64,000 nt of DNA. It comes from Taeniopygia guttata (Eukaryota > Chordata > Aves > Passeriformes > Estrildidae). Made by a program: the position numbers and the translations under genes. The notes beneath the pieces were generated by a model, which was not told where the DNA came from, searched no databases, and worked only from the letters and a program-made list of their open reading frames with translations. The stretch is from assembly GCF_048771995.1 (NCBI RefSeq), contig NC_133024.1:24940001-25004000 (forward strand), read 5' to 3'. Below are positions 55,154 through 64,000 of this stretch, piece after piece. The number at the start of each line of letters is the position of its first letter. Within the stretch, counting starts at the first letter, position 1.

Positions 55154-58100
55154 CTGAAACCAGATTTGATTGTCCCACTCCTTTCTCTTACCCTTTCAGA
55201 CAAAAAAGCTCTTCTGGTCTTCAAGCATTCCTTAGATGTGGGCAGGAGGGGCCCTTCAAACATGTGGTTTAGCTTTTTTGAGATTGTCTTTTTGTCACCC
55301 TCATTTCTAGACATTTCTGGTCTGCCCTGCCACAGTAAAATGCAAACTCATTTATCACTCCTGAAGGAAGACTGGTAAGTGACTGCTTTGAACACCTGAA
55401 ATCTCAAATGATGGGGAGCAAATGCAGCTGGGGAAGTGGGGTGATGGGGGGGATGACTGGAATGGGAACAGGTTTTTCTGCCTCCTGCGTTCTCATAGTT
55501 TGCACATAGATTATGAAGTGCAGGATTTATTGCTGAGTTCCTTATTTGGCTCTGGTGGGGAGGGAGGAGTGATGAGAGGCAGAAAAGCCAGTGCTCCTTG
55601 TTTGTGTGGATGCAAGCCTGTACTCTGCTAAAAAAAGGTACAGGGAATCTCACCTCAACAGCATCTCTGGGTGTGGTTTTCCCCACCATCAGTTTCCATC
55701 TCCAGCACACCAAGAGAGAAAGATCACACACAGAAAGATCAAGCAGCTGTGTCCAAGGAAATGTGGGAGCAGCTTTTTTGTCTGGATGTTCTTTGGTGGC
55801 CACTCTTCAGGCCAGCCCAGGAGATCCTACTTGGTGGCTTCGGCTGCTGGAAAAATCCACAGGATGCTGCTCTGCAGTGAAAAAAGAGTGCAGCAGTTGT
55901 GGAGATAAGCAGCACAGACATAAATGCCTGTGGAGAGAAACAGCCACATGGGTAAATCTCTGCTTGTATTTGGGCTAGAGAGAGCTGAACTAAGGCCTGG
56001 GAGGAAGCAGGAAAGGTGGGATGGGGGTGTGCTCTGTTCTGCCTCCTGCCCTCCCTTGATCTTTGCTTTTGATCTGTCCCTCTCATCCCACTGCTGCTTT
56101 GGCAGTGCCCAGCCCTGCACTGTTTGCAGGTCAGCTCCCAGAGGTGGCCAGGGAAAAGGAAGAGCACTGCTGCTGCCCTGCAGAGCCTGAAATGGGGCTG
56201 CAGCCCTTGCTGGTGCCCTCCTGCCCATCAGAGGAAGACCTGACTGGTTGGACTGGAGCCATGGAGGGAAAGGCTCTGTGGGAGTCGGCCACAGGTGTGT
56301 CATGGGAAGGTGTAAGCATCAGGAATTTGGCATAAACAAGATACTGGGCTTGTCAGCCTTGTTCCAGGCTCTTAGCCTTGAGAGCTGTGTCTTTACATGT
56401 GAGTTCAGCACACTGTTTCATTTCTGGGATAGTGCTGATACCAAATCAACACCTGACTGCTGCCAGTTGTGGCACTTTCTGTCCTCCTGTGGAAGCTGAT
56501 GGAAAGAACAGGCTTTGCTAGAGGGACTAGTTCCCTTGGCCTTCACCCAGAGCTCACATACCTGAATCATAAAGGGTTGTGGTATGTAGCTCAGCAGAAA
56601 TTAAGAGCTGAGGGAGCTGATCTGGTTTGGTCAAGTCTTTTCACTGAAGTTGCACAGACCTTTGAGGTGTGATGGAGCCTCAGGTGCAACGTTGGGTTAC
56701 GTATTACAGACCCAAATCTCTGACAGAAAGGGGATGGAAAAAAACAAACCACTTGGAGGGACCTGGCATCCTGAACCAGAGGTGAGCACCTTTTGCCTGA
56801 GGAACATACTGGACTTGAGGAGGAGATGCCTCTCCTGGAGTGCCCTTCTTGACCATAAGGGCATAATTCACTGGCTGCCCTGAGACAGCACAGCACCAAC
56901 CAGTGCTGTGGGTATTTGGTGGGTGAGCTGTGGCTTAATTCACATGAAGAATGATTGGCTCTGGAGGGTGATGGGATCAGGCCTCACAGCTGTGGAACTG
57001 AGAAAACATCAGCTGTGGGCAATGAAGTAGGAATGTGTGTGGGGCAAAGGGGCCACATGCAGTCAGGACATAACAAATGGGGTAAGAAAGAGATTTGTCA
57101 CCTTCAGCAACTGGCTCCAGAGCCTTGCTTGAAGCATTGGCAGCACCTCACCATGTGATATTGCTAGCTAAATTAATAGTTCAGTGAGACATCTGACTGT
57201 GGAGGTCGGTGGGGCTTCAAACCCCTGAACACCTCTGGTGCAATGAACTGGCTCTGCTGTCTCAGCCCCAGGTCTGGACTCCTGAGAAGTACGGGAGGGG
57301 TTGAACTCAAGGGCTTCCAAGGCATCCTGGAGCTCAGAACGGGAGGGGTAGGTGCAAGAGAAGGGATCTCTCAGCAGGACATGGTGTCTCACAACAGCAT
57401 CCAGGAAGGGAGGGTATCCTGGGAGTTGGCTAAGCAGAGTGCTTTGATTTGGCTTTCAACAGCACTCCTGAGTTTATGTTGGACTGGGAAGGGTTTAGGT
57501 TACAGTCCTTTCCGCTACTGACAGATAATCCACTGGGGCAAGGACATCATTCCCTTTTCACGTGTGCATCCATGGACTGCTGGGTCAGGAGGTGCTGAGA
57601 GAAAAGAGAGCCCCGAGCACAATGTGTCTGCAGAAGCAGGGATGGTGTAGTGGGGTGATGGCATATGCATAAGTCATTAGCTGTGAACAAAGTTACCCGA
57701 GTTGCTTTGAAAAGCTGTAACAAGTTTTCCAGCCTGCTGTGAGCTGATGTGCTAGTTTATGCTGACATGGTGCTAGGAAAGTAGGGAGTACCTTAAACAG
57801 GAAGAAAGCTGTTTTCCTCATCCAGCTGTTTGTCCCCATCTCCCTGTCCCTCTCCATATTGAAAAAGTTGTGGGGTGTTTGGGTTTTTCCCCCCTGACTC
57901 CTGTTCACATCGTAGTGTGTGTTCAGGTTGGGGCGTGCTGCAAAACTGTCAGCCTACTCCAAAGCCCTGAGCTGATCTTCCCTTCCTCCAGAATTTGGGG
58001 ACCTGAATGAAGACATCTGTACAAGACTTGGGCTTGCTGTGGTTCCAGCTCAGTTAATGTGAGCAGCCTGCCACAGTGGCAGTGCTGCTTGTTGGCCTCT

Positions 58101-58551
58101 CGAAGCCCGAGGGTGCTGCCTGCAGGGAAGGAGAACGGGTGTTTGCTGCAGAGACCTCAGCCAGGACACAGGGAACAATCACTCTCTGGGCTCTGCACTA
58201 AATACAGCTTAAAGAGGAAGGAGGAAGAAAACTTTTACCTTGTGAATGTGCATTTGAGGTAGCTCAATGCACCCACCTTGCTTGTGTGTCAAAATATGGA
58301 GAGCAAGAACAATGCCTCAAGAAAGACAGTAACACAAGGCAGTGTGAAGTCAGTGGAAGAGACCTTAGAGATTAGGGTGTGGGTTTTCCCTCCAGCATGC
58401 TTAGGAACATGAGGGCACAAAGACTTAAAAAAACCTGAGACACCACAAATTGCTCTAGGCATGAAGCTACTCTGTAAATTGAAACATTTAAAGTATCTTC
58501 CAAAGGCAAGAATCAGGTTTACAAATGCTTAAACATCTAGTCTTGCTTGTC

Positions 58552-58568
58552 TTTTTTTTTTTTTTTTT
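58552..58568. repeat. poly(T) tract, 17 nt
   Basis: A simple T run followed by a C run and AT-rich sequence. Confidence 0.8.
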
Positions 58569-60079
58569 CCCCTTATTATTTAAAAAGGTAGCACAAATGA
58601 AAAGTGGATGCATGGGGAGAAGGGAGATATGTTTGACAAAACACATTTGATTCAGCCTCTTTGAAAATTTTAAGAGACAGTCAGAATGGTATGGCCCTTT
58701 GGACCTCTCTTCAGCACAAGTCAGATGCTGTGGGCATGCTTTGGATGAGGGAACAAGAAGGAACTGATTATATCTGGGCCACAGATGTGAAAGAGATCTG
58801 CAAACCTTTTAGCTTCTATTTTGTAAAAGCTCATTCTTGAGTATTCATAATACCAGATCCTAGAGTTGATTATAATTTTGCTTTGTAAGTGGTTGTGAGA
58901 AACTGGTTTAGTAATTCAGTAACTAGACTGTGGGAAGCTGTGCAAATTCCTTCAGCAACTTCATCTTGTGGGGACTAAAATGTTCCTCAAACATTTAGCT
59001 ACTTTTGTTGTTCAATAACCTCTCTCTTTGTCACTAGCAGGAGCAGGACTTTGACTGTTGAATTGAATTTAAAGCAAAAATCAAAATCCAACACCAGGCA
59101 AATTTCAGGGCTGCTCTCTGGTCAAACATCACTTTATTTTTCAACTGTGTTGCTGAGGGAGGAACCTGATTCAAGCTGGGCTTTCTCCAAACAAAAGCAC
59201 ATGAGGTTGCCCATGGCTATTAAGGTGATTTACCACCCACGACCAAGGGAGAGCTCAGTCAGGACAGCCACTGGTAGTCTCTGGCTGCTGTTAAACGTAG
59301 GTTACCCCCTCCAGCAAACTCAGCTCTTTTAACCCTCAAGGCTTATTGCTTGTATGCAAAGCCACGACACTTGTCTTCTGCTCAGATGGTGTGGTGGTGG
59401 GATTGCTGGTGGCACTGGGTGTTACTGGTCTCTTCCCACAGTGACACCAGTCAGGGCTCAGTTGCAGGGTGGTGATTCCTCTTCTAGATTTTGGGACAGC
59501 AGGAAAAAAGGTCCAAAAAATTCTGCTACATCTACCCAAGCTGGTGAAATGACTTTTCCCTGAGCATGTCTCACCTGTCCTCAGAATAAAAGCTAGTGAC
59601 AGCCTTGTCTGGACATCTTTCTCCTCAGAAAGGGAATGTTGTCCCTCCTCATGTTCACAGCTGTGGGGATCCAGCACAGGTTCGTGGCAGTGCTTGAGGG
59701 AGGCTGATGTCCCCCTGAGCTGGGGAAGGGACAGCAGGGGCAGGGATGGGCTCTGTCCTCAGTGACCCTCAGCACCATATGCTGTGGGGGTGGGTTGAGA
59801 AGAAGGAAGGGAAGAAGATGGGCTACATAGAAATACAGAGAGAAAATAAATTCAGTCAGAAGAATAGTATGTCAAGAGGCATGAAAAGAAGGTGAAAAAG
59901 CTGTTTTCTTGTTTTCCATGGCATTAAGGGACAATGCCCTTTGAGTGCTTTGCTGATCCCCTTTATCACAGGGCCTTGGCAGGGAGCGAGGCACCGGAAG
60001 GATCTTTGCTTCCATCCCAAAGGCAGTTTGTAATCTGATTCCTGAAATGGGTCTTCAAGCTGCACGGAAGCTCTGTAGC

Positions 60080-60101
60080 TTTTTTTTTTTTTTTTTTTTT
60101 T
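60080..60101. repeat. poly(T) tract, 22 nt
   Basis: An uninterrupted T run. As the A-tail of a - strand insertion it would need a source sequence at higher coordinates, and I recognise none. Confidence 0.8.
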
Positions 60102-61399
60102 CCCTTTAAACAGCTTAGCACCTTTCAAACCTGGCGGAGTGTTCTGGGAGCTGGGCCAAGTCTCTGCCCTGGGCCCTACCCCATAGTCCCCATTGTCATG
60201 AGATGTCATCTTCTGTCAAAGAGGAGCGAGAGTCATCCCACGGCTGTCCCCCAGGGGTACTGACCAGCCAAGGGCTGCCTTGCCCTTGGTCAGTGGTACA
60301 AGGGAGTGGGGAGAAGGCAAGGGATGCTGCAGTGCAGTGGGTTGACCCAGAGTCTTGGGTCCCAAGTAGGACACAGAGCTGCTGGTACAAGACTCTGCCT
60401 CACTGCCGAGGTCAGTTATCCGTCCTGCTGTGCTCTGCTCTTTCCAGTTTCTAGCAGCTGGTCTTGCACTGTGTGGCATGGATGTACCTGGGGTGTGAAA
60501 GCAGCCAGGAGGCAGTGAGCTTTGCCTCAGAGGGCTGGGGTGCTTCTTGCCTTTTTCCCATCCCTCTCTCAGTCCCCCAAGTCCAGGCATCAGTGTGCAA
60601 CTGGCTGCATGCAGAGCTTCCTCAAAACCAAAGCTTTGCTGCAGTGGAGAGGAAACCAGCTGCAATCTTGGCCTCTTTTCACAAGACTGTAAGTCAGTGG
60701 CAGCTGGGATCCTGTCTAATTAATAATTTTCCAGGGAATAAAAGGCAATGTTTTGTGTTTGGTCTCTGTAATGAATACATCATTTCTTTAGGTATGATGT
60801 GCAGACAGACATGGAGAAGCAGCCGGTGTCCTCCTCGGCTCTGTGTTCATGTTGGTGGCTGGCTGAGCAGCTTCATTCTGGGACGGGAAGCAGCTGAGAT
60901 CTCTGGTTTCACTATGGGGCCATGGCTTTCCCAAGGGAGACAGGAGACTCATCACTCCTCAGAAACATCACAAAAACTGCTGACCCTGAAAACATGGAGT
61001 AATCTGTGATTTCCAGAGTGCCTTCCTTGTCCTTTCCTCCTGCAGCTGTTTCCCAAATGGTTGACATAAACTCGGAGCACTTTTGGGTTCACAGAACCTC
61101 TACATCAGTGACTGCTGCAAAGGCAGAAACTTTCTCCTCCATGCTGCAGTATGAGAGCTGCAGTGTGCTGCTCCTGGTGGGTTTCCTTCTCCCTTGACTG
61201 TTGCCTATGAGCAGCACAGGCTGTGCTGTGGTACAGCACCCCCAAACAAACCCCTTCAGCCCTGTGTCTGGGGACTGCGAGGAGGTTCTGCATAACTTGG
61301 TGTTCTTTTCACATATAACGTGTTAGGAGGATCTTCACTGTCACTGGGGAGATACAAGGCCAGGTTTTGGAGTAATTTGGGCATTAACTTGACAGTAGT

Positions 61400-61462
61400 G
61401 GACTAATAGTCAGACTTGTTGATCTTAGGGGTCTTTTCCAACAAAAATGATTGAATGGTTCT
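61400..61462 (+). mobile_element. CR1-like 3' tail fragment
   Basis: GACTTGTTGATCTTAGGGGT and CTTTTCCAACAAAAATGATT resemble the last 50 bases of avian CR1 copies. Only a short decayed remnant remains. Confidence 0.5.
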
Positions 61463-61648
61463 TTGAAGAAACTGATCAGCTTGAAGCACTCATGGTTGGA
61501 TGAGGGCAAAATACAATTCCTGTCTTTATCTGTATAGAGACCTGTTTAATATGTCTAGTAACATGCTAGAGCAAAAGAATTATTTGTGAAGAGAGACGTG
61601 CTTGTTAAGCATTCAGTGCTGCCCGCGTACATAAATTTGTATTTTATT

Positions 61649-61654
61649 AATAAA
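61649..61654 (+). terminator. orphan polyadenylation signal (AATAAA)
   Basis: The AATAAA lies in a TTTGTATTTTATT context typical of a 3' end and is followed by T/G-rich sequence. It could serve a distal VANGL1 isoform or an unseen transcript. It may also be chance. Confidence 0.25.
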
Positions 61655-64000
61655 ACGGATTTTGCAGGTTCCTCATCCAAATGTGCTGACTGTTTCTTCT
61701 CAGTGTATAGTGGGCAGGGTTAGGCTGGCTTTGTTCCTCAGGGCCACCAGTGCCTTTCAAATGCCAGGTGTTCCTATTTGTGATAGAAGAGCCCAGGAGC
61801 ACCTGGGCCTCGGGTCCTGTGTGTCATCCCCATACCACTGTCTTACCTGTCCCTGCAAGCAAAACACTCAAATTCAAGCTGCCCTCTCCTTCACAAGGGC
61901 CATTGTGTCCTTCAGCTCTTTGGTCATTAGGATCTTGGGGCAGACAAGGTGTTGTAGTTAAATGGGAAAATCTTTGCTGTCCAGCCATCCTCATTGCTGC
62001 AATCCTTCCTCTGTGGCAATGCTTTCCTAACTTTTTGTGTGATTGTCCTGAAAGCTGGTGATAAACAGTTCCTGTTTGTGGGCAAAGACAGTGCTGAGAA
62101 CTGTAATGGCAGACTGAGAGAAGAGAGAAAGGGCAGCCCCATTCCTGGCACTATGAAGGAGTGGCAGCTGTAGGATTAGCTGTTTCCCTGCATAACTCAA
62201 GGGAAACTTTCCATAAACCACTGGCACCACTCCCCAGTATGAGTTCAGCCTCTGCACTTCTACATTATTTATGTCTTTTCCCCCTAGAGGTCTGTTGCAT
62301 TGACATGTTGAAGTGCCTGTGAAACACCTGTGCACTTTGAACGTGTCCCTAGTGCTGTCTGCAGGGTCTGCCTGGGTAATCTGTGCCTCTCAGAGCACCT
62401 AGAGTGGGGCACTTCAGAACAGAGGGGCATCCACAGTGGGAGAGGAGCACACAGAAAGCACTCTGGCACTCGGCACATCTGGAGATTGTGCCAGTTAGGA
62501 AAGGCAGGAGAGGAGTTTTTCGTTATTCTTTGTGTTTGGAGTGACTGATGAGGAGGGACATGGCCAGTGCAGGCTGTTACCTTATGCAGGGTGAAACTGT
62601 GCATGTTTTGTTCCTGGGAATTGCCCAAAGGTAAAGATAAGCTCTTTTCTCAGGTCAGTAGCTGTCCCTTAATCACAAGCCAGGAGACTACCAGAGGGCT
62701 ATGTCTGCCTCTCCTTGCTCCTTACCCGTGTGGGTGAATGAGACCTTGAGTCCTGCTCGCTCCCTCTCTGAGCTGGGATCCTCCAGCAGACCTTGATGAA
62801 AAAGCAGAAGGAGAATGCTGGTGTTCTGTCAACCAGCAGAAAGTAGGGTGTGAGTGGAAGAGAGGAGGAGACCTCCATGCTGAGAGCATACTGAATTTCA
62901 AGACTTTGGAAAGTTTTTATCATCCCAGAGCAACCAGTTGATTGTTCTCTCTGAACAAACTTGGTTCAACTTCTAGGCAACCATAAAAAAGCACGGAAGA
63001 GCAAATGGTTGACCTGGGGGCTTTGCTGCCTTGTCTGTTCTTCTAACAATCTGTATGTGAAAAGCACATGTTGAGGGTTTGCTGCTCAGCAAGGAGCTAA
63101 CTTGGCCTACAGTCATCTACCATGCTAGTACAGTATTCATTCAAGTGCATAGAGACAGAGAGAAATCCAGCTATGTGTTGTTCATACTGGTATTTTCCAG
63201 CAAGGGGATATGGCACACATGGGAACATATCAATACTTCAGCTTTTTTATACCAGTAATTTCAAATTTCTATTTCAGCTAATGTAGAGAGAGAGAGTAAA
63301 CGAAACTGATCAACAGGCAGGAAAAAAAATCTATAAAATCTTGCTTTGCAGTTCACCCGATAAAGGAAATATATAATGTGTAAACCTTGTTTCTCATGAG
63401 GCGGAGTCACATTTGTGTAACTCTGATTCTTCTGTCCCTCACACTGTAATTTTCCCTCACATCACATACCTCTGTCCTAAGCCAGTATAAGGATGGTCAG
63501 AACAATGGTTTTTGTTTGTAGCAAGAGAGAAGATGTGTACACTACTTATGCTAGCAACTCTGAACAACTGGAGAACATCTTTATAAATGTATTTATAAAT
63601 GAATTTATAAAGATAACACCATCTCTGAACTCTCCATTCATTGCACTATTGCCAAACATAAGAAGCTAAGACAATTGAAATCTGCCGGCATGAGAAAGCA
63701 GGGAGACCTAATGCTGCCACAGTGACCTGCACATGGATGGTGCTGCACTCACCAGGACCGTGGGATGGACCCCTGGCTTTGTGAGTGACCCCCTTGACTG
63801 GTACCCTGAACTCCTTCTCAGCCTGCAGTCAAAAGAGGCTTCTCACATGGGATACCTGAGTCTCTAGGCAGGGAGTAACTGTGCAACTAAATACTCAAAA
63901 GCCAAACAGTTTGAATCCCTCTGCTGCTCACACCCCAATGCAACTCATCCACTATCTAATATGTTTGGATGGATCTGTTCCCTCCTGACACCTCAGTCAT

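Larger units (their letters stand above)
49677..55170 (+). other. VANGL1: VANGL1 3'UTR, about 5.5 kb
   Basis: No intron-like boundary or new exon is recognised between the stop and the polyadenylation signal at 55148. A long 3'UTR is also usual for mammalian VANGL1. An AATAAA at 53670-53675 could give a shorter isoform. A GC-richer patch at about 54310-54680 gives spurious open frames on both strands. Confidence 0.6.
55171..64000. other. intergenic region downstream of VANGL1
   Basis: About 8.8 kb without any exon I recognise on either strand. It holds T tracts at 58552-58568 and 60080-60101, a CR1-like tail at 61400-61462, an isolated AATAAA at 61649 and an (AG)n run near 63287. In human the next gene is CASQ2 on the opposite strand, but its acidic C-terminal exon is not visible here. 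Confidence 0.6.

Noticed and set aside
55171..64000. Search for the 3' end of CASQ2 (human neighbour of VANGL1) on the - strand
   Set aside because: No Asp/Glu-rich coding tail or matching splice sites are seen. If the gene is nearby it must lie beyond the window.

Overview
This is vertebrate nuclear DNA, almost certainly from a bird. The genes are split by GT-AG introns. The dispersed repeats are mainly CR1 LINE tails of the avian type, with one retrovirus-derived LTR-like block of a kind common in bird genomes (perhaps a passerine, but that is a guess). There is no bacterial or phage signal. Nearly all long open frames outside the exons described here are chance frames in introns, UTRs, repeats or the CpG island.

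Layout: (1) 1-2633 carries the last five coding exons of CHD1L (ALC1) on the + strand. They encode the C-terminal half of its macrodomain and the Ser-rich tail. A short 3'UTR follows, probably ending near 2.9 kb. (2) 2.9-9.4 kb is intergenic, with a CR1 copy at 7.2-7.6 kb. (3) 9.44-10.37 kb is a CpG island that I take as the VANGL1 promoter, with a noncoding first exon ending at 9775. (4) 17.5-49.7 kb holds seven further VANGL1 exons on the + strand. Together they give a complete 522-residue protein with four membrane segments and a C-terminal PDZ ligand. The largest intron (about 19 kb, 23453-42436) carries the ERV-like block, a rearranged CR1 reverse-transcriptase fragment, a CR1 tail and a GC-rich minisatellite block. 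(5) 49677 to about 55.17 kb is a long VANGL1 3'UTR ending at a good AATAAA (55148). (6) 55.2-64 kb shows no exon I recognise.

The two genes are functionally unrelated. CHD1L is a PARP-activated chromatin remodeller of the DNA-damage response. VANGL1 is a core planar-cell-polarity membrane protein that works with PRICKLE, DVL, CELSR and FZD. They lie head-to-tail with independent promoters. In human they are on opposite arms of chromosome 1, so their adjacency here is a synteny point worth noting.

I found no previously undescribed biological system. The most useful leads are the upstream reading frames in the predicted VANGL1 5' leader, the CHD1L-VANGL1 neighbourhood, a NAGNAG acceptor at VANGL1 exon 3, a 30-nt palindrome at a CR1 rearrangement point, and a cluster of GATA-type motifs after exon 6.
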